Shown here: positions 1 through 5,117 of the stretch, in pieces | Position numbering within the stretch: the first letter of the stretch is position 1 | Layout of the letters: every line of letters starts with the position of its first letter | Assembly: GCA_021816565.1 (NCBI GenBank) | Contig: JAKAXN010000346.1 | Span: 1 to 5,117, forward strand | Direction of reading: 5' to 3' | DNA length: 5,117 bases | Source: Actinomycetes bacterium | GTDB lineage: Bacteria > Actinomycetota > Acidimicrobiia > Acidimicrobiales > Palsa-688 | Translations under genes and position numbers: made by a program | The notes under the pieces: generated by a model | Told to the model about the DNA's origin: nothing | Databases searched by the model: none | What the model saw: only the letters and a program-made list of their open reading frames with translations

Positions 1-102
1 GCGGGCGGCGGGACTTCCGATTGGGGAGTCCTGGGAATATTTGCCGTTCTTTTACGTGGAGCGACCGAACCTAAGTGATTGCGTCCACGAGACTGGATCC
101 AC
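1..102 (+). promoter_or_regulatory. Upstream leader, probable promoter region of the five-gene unit
   Basis: This is the only stretch of the window without a convincing coding region, and bases 35-57 are clearly richer in A/T than anything downstream, as expected of an actinobacterial promoter. No good -35/-10 pair of the housekeeping type is visible. The best candidate is GGAAT at 34-38 followed after 16 bases by CGTGGA at 55-60, which loosely resembles an ECF-sigma promoter (GGAAC/T, then a CGT-containing -10). With one mismatched site and no second example to compare, this is weak. No operator palindrome or riboswitch is recognisable. The gene upstream of base 1 is unknown. Confidence 0.25.
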
Positions 103-1353
103 ATGCATCAGCAGTACCGGCGTCCGCGGAGGCGCTCACGCAGACAACTGCTCCTCGTCCCGCTCAGCCTGGTCGCGGTGATCGCCCTGCTCTTCGTCGT
201 GTCGCTCATCGGAGCGCTGCGCACGCCCGGCAATCAGAGCTTCTCGGCCAAATGGGCGGACTGGCTCAGGTCACACCACGCCGCGGCCCTGGCCAGCGCC
301 ATGGAGCAGTACTACTACAACCACAACGCCCCGGCTAAGGGCGGCCGGCCCAAGGCGCTCAACAAGGTGCCGACGGCGCACCAGAACTCCTCGTCCCCCG
401 CAGGCGGCCTGGTGTCGGTCAGCCACCTTCCGCCGCCGTCGCCGGTCCCGCTGGTTGTGTCGCCGGCGCTGCCGGGTGAGGGCCAGTGGACGCCGACGGG
501 GGTGACCGTCGACGGGATCCCGGCCATGTACGAAGCCCAGTTCCGGGCCGACCAGGTGTACACCAGCCAGATCACCAGCGCCGTGTGGATGGATCCCACG
601 CTGCTCAAGATCTCCCTGATACCCGGCGCCCAGGAACCGGGCGGGACCTGGCCGGAGACCCCCTACATCAACCCGGCCCAGCTCCCGACGACGGTGGCCG
701 CCTTCAACGGTGGCTTCCGCATGCAGGACGCCCACGGCGGCTTCTACCTGGACGGGAAGATGCAGGTGCCGCTCCAGCCCGGAGCCGCCTCGCTGGTCAT
801 ATACCGCGGCGGCCGGATCAACATCGGAACCTGGGGCACGGAGGTGACCATGACCCCGCAGGTCGTCGCCGTCCTGCAGAACCTGGTGCCCCTGGTCGAC
901 CACGGACAGGCCGCCCCCGACGCCACCTACAGTGACACCCAGATCTGGGGAGCCACTCTGGGTGCCAATACCGTGGTGGCCCGCTCCGGGATCGGGGTCA
1001 CCGCTGACGGGGCGCTCGTCTACGTGGCCGGCCCGGCGCTCACGGCCAAGAGCCTGGCCGAGTCCCTGCAGCGGGTGGGAGCGGTGAGGGCCATGTCGCT
1101 CGACATCAACCCGGAGTGGGTGACGTTCAACTTCTTCGAGCACAGCCCGGGCAACCCGTCGCAGGTGACCGGCGTCAAGCTCTACCCCCAGATGCAGCGG
1201 CCCGCCGACCGCTACCTCGGGCCCACCCTCGAATCCCGGGACTTCTTCAGGGTGGCGCTGCCCTCGGTGCCGGGCAGCAGCGTCTCGGGTGGCACCTCGA
1301 GCGGCTCCACCGGGGCTCCCGCCCCCGGTGCTCTGAGCGCCTCCGGGGCCTGA
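103..1353 (+). CDS. Membrane-anchored phosphodiester glycosidase (NAGPA/DUF2233-like) domain protein
   Basis: Predicted 416-residue protein. The N-terminus is strongly basic (Arg-rich, residues 6-14) and is followed by one hydrophobic segment at about 16-39, so it should be a signal anchor with the rest outside the membrane. Residues about 40-85 are a juxtamembrane stretch with a YYYNHN motif, then a Pro/Ser-rich spacer. The globular domain runs from about W129 to 385. It has the NAGPA-type landmarks AAFNGGF (N202-F205), a HGQ turn (H267), ARSGIG (A293-G298) with a following DG at 302-303, and SLDINPEW (D334, N336, E338, W339). The family hydrolyses sugar-1-phosphodiesters, as in the human uncovering enzyme that removes GlcNAc from GlcNAc-P-mannose. 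The expected LDGGGS-like segment is replaced here, so activity is uncertain. The C-terminal ~30 residues are Ser/Gly/Ala low complexity. ATG at 103 is chosen because GGA at 95-97 is well spaced. TTG at 79 in the same frame would add 8 residues but lacks a close ribosome binding site. The next gene, a paralogue, starts 5 bases after the stop. Family assignment is good; substrate unknown. Confidence 0.8.
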   Translation: MHQQYRRPRRRSRRQLLLVPLSLVAVIALLFVVSLIGALRTPGNQSFSAKWADWLRSHHAAALASAMEQYYYNHNAPAKGGRPKALNKVPTAHQNSSSPAGGLVSVSHLPPPSPVPLVVSPALPGEGQWTPTGVTVDGIPAMYEAQFRADQVYTSQITSAVWMDPTLLKISLIPGAQEPGGTWPETPYINPAQLPTTVAAFNGGFRMQDAHGGFYLDGKMQVPLQPGAASLVIYRGGRINIGTWGTEVTMTPQVVAVLQNLVPLVDHGQAAPDATYSDTQIWGATLGANTVVARSGIGVTADGALVYVAGPALTAKSLAESLQRVGAVRAMSLDINPEWVTFNFFEHSPGNPSQVTGVKLYPQMQRPADRYLGPTLESRDFFRVALPSVPGSSVSGGTSSGSTGAPAPGALSASGA

Positions 1354-1358
1354 CCGGC

Positions 1359-2471
1359 GTGCGCCCCCGATACCCGTACCTCGTCGCCCTGCTGGGGGCG
1401 GGCTCCCTGGCCGCGGCCTGCTCCGCGGGCAGCGGGACCGCCGTGCGCTCCTCGGCTTCCCACCGGGCCGGCACCACCGCCGCCTCCCCGACCAGCTCCC
1501 GGGGCGGGGCCGCCACCACGGCCGGCGGTACCAGCACCACCGGCTCCACCAGCGGCGCCAGCTCCACCACCGGGACCAGCTCCACCACGCGAACCACCGC
1601 CGGCCCGGCCCCCAGCACCACCCGCACCAGCGCCGCCCCGGTCCCCGCCACCGCCACCGCCGCCCCGGCCACCGCGGCGCCGACCCCGACCACCGTCGTG
1701 CCCGGCGGGTGGACCGTCGTCAGCCAGGACGCCGCCGGGCCGGCCGTGGAGCAGAAGACGGTGGTCACCTCCGACGGGGCCAACGTCGTCCTCTTGAAGT
1801 TCCTGGCCGGCCGGACCGTGTTCGACCTGCACGTCGGCAGCACCGATCCCCCCACCAACTCCCAGCCCATCCCGGCGTCGGCCGGATCAGCGGTCAGCGC
1901 AGCCGAGCGGCCGGTGCTGCTCGGCGCGTTCAACGGCGGCTTCTACACCAGCACCGGCTCGGGCGGGTTCCAGGTGGACGGGGTGGTGCTCAAGGCCCTG
2001 CAGACCGGAATGGGCAGCCTGGTGATCGACAACGGCGGGGCCGCCCGGGTGGCGGTCTGGGGCCAGGGCGCGCCGCTGCCGGGGGAGTCCATCGCCAGCG
2101 TCCGCCAGAACCTGCCGCCGCTCATCAGCGGGGGGCAGGCCAGTCCGTCCATCAACTCGATCGGGGCCTGGGGGGCCACCCTGGGCGGGGTCAACTACGT
2201 GGCCCGAAGCGCCGTCGGCACCGACCAGGCGGGTAACCTCATCTATGCCGCGAGCCACTACTCGGTGCCCGCAGACCTCTCGACCGCTCTCCTCGATGCT
2301 GGATGTGTGACCGCCATGGAGCTGGATATCAACCCCGAGTGGGTGCAGGCCGACGTGGCCGCCACCCCCGGCGCTCCGTTGAGCGCGGCCATACCCGGTC
2401 AGGCCCGCCCGGCCGATCAGTACCTCTACGGCTGGACCCGCGATTTCGTGACGGTCCAGGCCGCCCCCTGA
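1359..2471 (+). CDS. Lipoprotein with phosphodiester glycosidase (NAGPA/DUF2233-like) domain, paralogue of the preceding gene
   Basis: Predicted 370-residue protein starting at GTG 1359. The frame stays open upstream to 1116 inside the previous gene, but only the GTG start gives a proper lipoprotein signal: basic start, hydrophobic core, then LAAAC with the lipid-modified Cys at residue 21. Residues 22-117 are a Ser/Thr/Gly/Ala/Pro linker, likely a flexible and perhaps glycosylated cell-wall spacer. The domain begins at about W118 and repeats the landmarks of its neighbour: GAFNGGF (N192-F195), LISGGQAS, WGATLGG, VARSAVG and ELDINPEW (D323, N325, E327, W328). Both proteins end with a conserved ARPADQYLY / RPADRYLG stretch. 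Expected location is the outer face of the membrane, tethered by lipid rather than a helix. Family knowledge suggests hydrolysis of a sugar-phosphodiester, but the usual Gly-rich active-site segment is absent, so binding or a different reaction is possible. The ribosome binding site is weak (GGGG at 1345-1348). The 5-base gap suggests translational coupling to the gene before it. Confidence 0.8.
   Translation: MRPRYPYLVALLGAGSLAAACSAGSGTAVRSSASHRAGTTAASPTSSRGGAATTAGGTSTTGSTSGASSTTGTSSTTRTTAGPAPSTTRTSAAPVPATATAAPATAAPTPTTVVPGGWTVVSQDAAGPAVEQKTVVTSDGANVVLLKFLAGRTVFDLHVGSTDPPTNSQPIPASAGSAVSAAERPVLLGAFNGGFYTSTGSGGFQVDGVVLKALQTGMGSLVIDNGGAARVAVWGQGAPLPGESIASVRQNLPPLISGGQASPSINSIGAWGATLGGVNYVARSAVGTDQAGNLIYAASHYSVPADLSTALLDAGCVTAMELDINPEWVQADVAATPGAPLSAAIPGQARPADQYLYGWTRDFVTVQAAP
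1540..1593 (+). repeat. Short 18-bp tandem repeat in the Ser/Thr-rich linker
   Basis: Three imperfect units with an 18-base period lie inside the lipoprotein linker. The 13-mer CCAGCTCCACCAC occurs exactly at 1558-1570 and 1576-1588, and an 11/13 match begins at 1540. Each unit encodes six residues (GSTSGA, SSTTGT, SSTTRT). The surrounding 1480-1700 region is generally ACC/GCC-rich and T-poor. It looks like a slippage-prone linker rather than a mobile or regulatory repeat. Confidence 0.6.
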
Positions 2472-2511
2472 CCGGCCGGTTGTGCGACCCGCTGCTGACC
2501 GGGACGTCGAG

Positions 2512-3474
2512 ATGACCGGACAGCCCGCAGGAGCGGGGGCCGGGGACGGGGCGGTCGCCGCCGCCGTCGGGGCCCCGGTCCGGGGCGGCCGGTCGTCCGG
2601 TCCGGTCGCCGGCGTGGTGCGCACCATGAGGGTGAAGCAGTGGACCAAGAACGTCCTGGTCTTCGCCGCTCCGGGCGCCGCCGCCGTCCTGACCCACGGG
2701 AATGCCTTCCTGCACGCGCTGGCCGCGTTCGGGCTGTTCTGCGCGGTGTCGTCGGGGACCTACTTCCTGAACGACGCCCTCGACGCCCCCGCCGACCGCC
2801 GGCACCCGGTCAAGCGGAACCGGCCGGTGGCCGCCGGGGTGATCAGCGTGCCCGTGGCTCTGGTCATGGCCGCGGTGCTCATGGCCGGCGGGGTGGCCCT
2901 GGGTGCCCTGCTCAGGCTCCAGCTGGGCCTGGTGCTCGGCATCTACGTGGTGCTGCAGGTGGCCTACAGCAGCTACCTCAAGCACCTGCCGATCTACGAC
3001 CTGACCTGCGTGGCCGGCGGCTTCCTGCTGCGGGCCATCGCCGGGGCGGTGGCCGTGCCGGTGGCGGTGTCGGAGTGGTTCCTCATCGTCACCACCTTCG
3101 GCAGCCTCCTGATGGTCACCGGCAAGCGGCTGTCCGAGCACGCCGAGCTGGGGGAGGGCCGGGGTGGCCACCGGGCCACCCTCGACGCCTACACCACCAC
3201 CTTCCTGCGCATCGTGGTGGCCCTGGCCGCCACCGGGGCGGTGGTCGGCTACAGCCTGTGGGCGTTCAGCCTCCAGACCGCGGCCGTGCACCACCACGAC
3301 GGGATCTATTTCCAGCTCTCGATCATCCCCGTGCTGCTGGCCCTGCTGCACTTCACCTTCCTGATCGACAGCGGCAAGGGGGCCCGGCCGGAGGAGCTGG
3401 TGCTCGGCGACCGGCAGCTGCAGCTGATGGGTGTGATCTGGGCGGTACTGTTCGCCCTCGGTGTCTACGGCTAG
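2512..3474 (+). CDS. ubiA: Decaprenyl-phosphate phosphoribosyltransferase (UbiA family, Rv3806c-like)
   Basis: Integral membrane prenyl-phosphate transferase of 320 residues. In the known family it transfers 5-phosphoribose from PRPP to decaprenyl phosphate, giving DPPR, the first committed step to the arabinose donor DPA. Visible evidence: the RVKQWTKNVLVFAAP start of the conserved part (residues 40-54), the first Asp-rich motif N87-D88-x2-D91-x3-D95-R96-x-H98-P99-x-K101-x2-R104-P105, and the second motif YSSYLK...D with K157, D163 and the following GGFLLRAIAG (R174). Both Asp-rich motifs sit on cytoplasmic loops in UbiA enzymes and hold the Mg-PRPP. About eight to nine hydrophobic helices alternate through the rest. 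The HPVKRNRP and FLLRAIAG wording matches the DPPR synthase branch rather than quinone or heme prenyltransferases. The start is uncertain: ATG 2512 is preferred, GTG 2482 would add 10 residues and ATG 2626 would remove 38. The Gly/Ala-rich first ~30 residues are probably disordered. Its stop lies 14 bases inside dprE1, so the two are likely coupled. Substrate chain length is inferred from homologues. Confidence 0.92.
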   Translation: MTGQPAGAGAGDGAVAAAVGAPVRGGRSSGPVAGVVRTMRVKQWTKNVLVFAAPGAAAVLTHGNAFLHALAAFGLFCAVSSGTYFLNDALDAPADRRHPVKRNRPVAAGVISVPVALVMAAVLMAGGVALGALLRLQLGLVLGIYVVLQVAYSSYLKHLPIYDLTCVAGGFLLRAIAGAVAVPVAVSEWFLIVTTFGSLLMVTGKRLSEHAELGEGRGGHRATLDAYTTTFLRIVVALAATGAVVGYSLWAFSLQTAAVHHHDGIYFQLSIIPVLLALLHFTFLIDSGKGARPEELVLGDRQLQLMGVIWAVLFALGVYG

Positions 3475-4879
3475 CGACCTTCTGACCGGCTGGGGCCGGA
3501 CCTCGCCGACGGCGGCCCGGGTCAGCACCCCTGACCGGGACGACGAGGTGGAGCGCGTCCTGGCCCGGGCCGGGGAGCGGGGGGTGATCGGCCGGGGTCT
3601 GGGTCGCAGCTACGGCGACGCCGCCCAGAACGCCGGCGGCGACGTGGCCCTCATGACCGGCCTGGACCGGATCATCGACGTGGACCTGGAGGCGGCGACG
3701 GTCACCGCCGAGGCCGGGGTGAGCCTGGACCGGCTCATGCGCACCCTGGTGCCGATGGGGCTGTGGCCGGCGGTCACCCCCGGCACCCGCCAGGTCACCG
3801 TGGGCGGGGCCATCTGCTCCGACGTGCACGGCAAGAACCACCACCGGGACGGCACCTTCGCCGCCCACGTCCGCTCCATGGAGCTGGTGTCGCCGGCGCT
3901 CGGGCCGCTCACCCTGACCCCCGACGCCACCCCCGAGGAGTTCTGGGCCACCGCCGGGGGGATGGGCCTCACCGGGCTGATCCGCCGGGCCACCATCGAC
4001 GTCCTGCGTATCGAGACCGGCTTCATCCGGGTCGACAGCGAGCGCACCCCCGACCTGGACACCACCATGAGCCTCATGGCCGAGCGGGACCAGCGCTACC
4101 GCTACTCGGTGGCGTGGATCGACTGCCTGGCCCGGGGCTCGTCGCTGGGCCGCTCCATCGTGGAGTTCGGCGAGCACGCCCGCCTCGACGACCTGCCCGC
4201 CGGCCGCCGATCGGCCGACCGGGCCCTGCGCTTCGCCCCCCTCGACTCGGTGCCGGCCCCGCCGTGGGCCCCGTCCGGTCTGCTCAACCGTTGGACCGTC
4301 GCCGCCTTCAACGAGCTGTGGTACCGCAAGGCCCCGAAGCGGGCGGAGGGCCACGTGGTGCCGGCCGCGTCGTTCTTCCACCCCCTCGACATGGTCGCCG
4401 GGTGGAACCGCATCTACGGGGCCCGGGGCTTCCTGCAGTACCAGTTCGTCCTGCCCGACGGGGAGGAGGCCACCCTGCGGCGGATCATCGAGGAGCTGGT
4501 CTCGCAGCGCTGCGCCTCGTTCCTGGCCGTGCTGAAGCGCTTCGGGCCGTCCAACGCCGGCCCGCTGTCGTTCCCCCGGCCCGGCTGGACCCTGGCGCTG
4601 GACCTGCCGGTGTCGTTCGGCGGGCTGGCCGACCTGCTCGACAGCATGGACGAGAAGGTCGTCGCCGCCGGCGGCCGCATCTACCTGGCCAAGGACTCGA
4701 GGCTCCGCCCGGAGCTGCTCGAGACCATGTACCCACGGCTTCCCGCCTGGCGGGAAGTCCGAGAAAGACTGGACCCCGACCGCCGTATGCGCTCCGACCT
4801 GTTACGCCGCCTGCCCGCCCTGTCGGGACCCCTCGCGGGTCCCGGCCCGGACGCCGCCTCGGCGGCGGGGCCGAGATGA
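3461..4879 (+). CDS. dprE1: Decaprenylphosphoryl-beta-D-ribose 2'-oxidase (FAD-dependent) DprE1
   Basis: FAD flavoprotein of 472 residues; the M. tuberculosis enzyme is about 461. It oxidises the 2'-OH of polyprenylphosphoryl-ribose to the 2'-keto intermediate, the first half of the epimerisation to DPA. The N-terminus LLTGWGRTSP matches the family, supporting GTG 3461 despite the poor ribosome binding site and the 14-base overlap with ubiA. The FAD-binding domain shows GRGLGRSYGD (G44-D53), PGTRQVTVGGAI and DVHGKNHH (H123, K125), and GGMGLTG. The substrate domain carries LWYRK, HPLDM, GFLQYQF (Q326, Q328, matching Mtb Q334 and Q336) and LAKDSR with the catalytic Lys at 411 (Mtb K418). At the position of Mtb Cys387, the residue attacked covalently by benzothiazinones, this protein has Ala379. 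The last ~20 residues (after LLRRLPALSG) are a Pro/Ala/Gly tail absent from Mtb. It ends in an ATGA overlap with dprE2, its functional partner. Assignment is very secure. Confidence 0.96.
   Translation: MSTASDLLTGWGRTSPTAARVSTPDRDDEVERVLARAGERGVIGRGLGRSYGDAAQNAGGDVALMTGLDRIIDVDLEAATVTAEAGVSLDRLMRTLVPMGLWPAVTPGTRQVTVGGAICSDVHGKNHHRDGTFAAHVRSMELVSPALGPLTLTPDATPEEFWATAGGMGLTGLIRRATIDVLRIETGFIRVDSERTPDLDTTMSLMAERDQRYRYSVAWIDCLARGSSLGRSIVEFGEHARLDDLPAGRRSADRALRFAPLDSVPAPPWAPSGLLNRWTVAAFNELWYRKAPKRAEGHVVPAASFFHPLDMVAGWNRIYGARGFLQYQFVLPDGEEATLRRIIEELVSQRCASFLAVLKRFGPSNAGPLSFPRPGWTLALDLPVSFGGLADLLDSMDEKVVAAGGRIYLAKDSRLRPELLETMYPRLPAWREVRERLDPDRRMRSDLLRRLPALSGPLAGPGPDAASAAGPR
4825..4866 (+). other. 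Two potential RNA hairpins in the 3' end of dprE1, just before the dprE2 start
   Basis: GGGACCC at 4825-4831 can pair with GGGTCCC at 4837-4843 (7-bp stem, 5-base loop), and GCCGCC at 4853-4858 with GGCGGC at 4861-4866 (6-bp stem, 2-base loop, so probably shorter when folded). They lie in the codons of the non-conserved DprE1 tail. There is no U-run after them, so they are not a standard terminator. They could influence coupling to dprE2 or simply reflect very high GC. Confidence 0.25.
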
Positions 4880-5117
4880 GGGACGCTCTGGGGGCGGTGC
4901 AGTCCGTGCTGGTCCTCGGGGGCACCTCCGAGATCGGCCTGGCCATCGCCGAGCAGCTGGCCCGGCCCCGGTCGGCCACCGTGGTCCTGGCCGGCCGGGA
5001 CTCCGCCGGCCTGGACGGGGCGGCCGAGCGCCTGCGCCGCTCGGGGGCCGGCCGGGTGGAGACGGTGGCCTTCGACGCCGCCGACACCGCAGCCCACGAC
5101 GAGGTGCTGGCCGAGGC
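4876..5117 (+). CDS. dprE2: Decaprenylphosphoryl-2-keto-ribose reductase DprE2, 3' end outside the window
   Basis: N-terminal 80 residues of an NAD(P)H-dependent short-chain dehydrogenase; the reading frame is open to the window edge. DprE2 reduces the keto-ribose lipid made by DprE1 to polyprenylphosphoryl-arabinose. What is visible is the first part of the Rossmann fold: the beta strand VQSVLVLGG, the cofactor loop GGTSEIG at residues 15-21 (a variant of the SDR TGxxxGIG loop, identical to the Mtb DprE2 wording), helix LAIAEQLA, strand VVLAGRD, and the VETVAFDAADT segment where Mtb DprE2 has VELIDFDALDT. The catalytic Ser/Tyr/Lys residues lie beyond the window and cannot be checked. ATG 4876 is the start: it overlaps the dprE1 stop as ATGA and is preceded by GGGG at 4867-4870, five bases away. 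Position directly after dprE1 makes the assignment firm. Confidence 0.93.
   Translation, partial: MRDALGAVQSVLVLGGTSEIGLAIAEQLARPRSATVVLAGRDSAGLDGAAERLRRSGAGRVETVAFDAADTAAHDEVLAE

Noticed and set aside
75..338. GTG-started + strand frame (87 residues) overlapping the start of the first gene
   Set aside because: It reads as Ala/Arg/Pro low-complexity protein and is contradicted by the transmembrane-bearing frame that continues into a full conserved domain.
271..1143. Long minus-strand open frame opposite the first gene
   Set aside because: His/Gly/Arg/Val-rich shadow frame of a high-GC gene with no recognisable domain. The + strand frame has a signal anchor and family motifs. The other long antisense frames (such as 2329-3528 and 3353-4381) were rejected for the same reason.
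1116..1358. In-frame upstream extension of the second NAGPA-like gene, starting at 1116
   Set aside because: It would overlap 238 bases of the first gene, bury the lipobox about 100 residues in, and translate as Arg/Pro/Gly-rich out-of-frame sequence. GTG 1359 gives a proper lipoprotein signal.
2471..2480. Perfect 10-bp palindrome ACCGGCCGGT at the stop of the second gene
   Set aside because: No loop and no U-run, so not a terminator. A GC-only core of this size is expected by chance at this base composition. An operator role has no support.
4739..4757. Strong inverted repeat CTTCCCGCC / GGCGGGAAG with a 1-base spacer inside dprE1
   Set aside because: It lies in conserved coding sequence (the YPRLPAWREVR region), has no following T-run, and the family constrains these residues. 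It is a coincidental hairpin rather than an internal terminator.
1..5117. CRISPR arrays, tRNA or rRNA genes, insertion sequences, attachment sites
   Set aside because: Scanned by eye. No spaced direct repeats, cloverleaf-type sequence, transposase motifs or terminal inverted repeats were seen; the window is almost fully accounted for by five protein genes.

Overview
The window is very GC-rich, with strong G/C preference at third codon positions and no AT-rich islands except the first ~100 bases. All genes lie on the + strand and are packed almost end to end. The content points to a high-GC actinobacterium that makes polyprenyl-phosphoryl-arabinose (DPA), the arabinose donor for cell-wall arabinan. 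The proteins are clearly diverged from the Mycobacterium tuberculosis versions and the gene order differs, so a lineage outside the classical mycolate group (for example Acidimicrobiia or a relative) is plausible. I cannot fix the taxon from the sequence.

Layout. Bases 1-102 are the only substantial non-coding stretch and probably carry the promoter and leader. Next come two tandem paralogues of the NAGPA / phosphodiester glycosidase (DUF2233-like) family. The first (103-1353) is anchored by an N-terminal transmembrane segment. The second (1359-2471) is a predicted lipoprotein with a long Ser/Thr/Ala/Pro linker. After a 40-base gap comes a three-gene DPA cassette: the UbiA-family decaprenyl-phosphate phosphoribosyltransferase (2512-3474), DprE1 (3461-4879, overlapping the previous gene by 14 bases) and the start of DprE2 (4876 to the window edge, overlapping dprE1 in an ATGA).

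How the genes work together. The UbiA protein loads 5-phosphoribose from PRPP onto polyprenyl phosphate. A phosphatase, not seen here, would remove the 5-phosphate. DprE1 then oxidises the ribose 2'-OH to a keto intermediate and DprE2 reduces it with inverted stereochemistry to give DPA. The two NAGPA-like proteins would face the outside of the membrane. Their co-directional packing upstream suggests a role in the same envelope polymer, possibly on a sugar-phosphodiester bond, but that is inference.

Points for follow-up: both NAGPA-like proteins have LDINPEW where a glycine-rich LDGGGS-type motif would be expected; DprE1 has Ala where the M. tuberculosis enzyme has the benzothiazinone-reactive Cys387; and the DPA genes form one tight cassette next to putative extracytoplasmic phosphodiester glycosidases.
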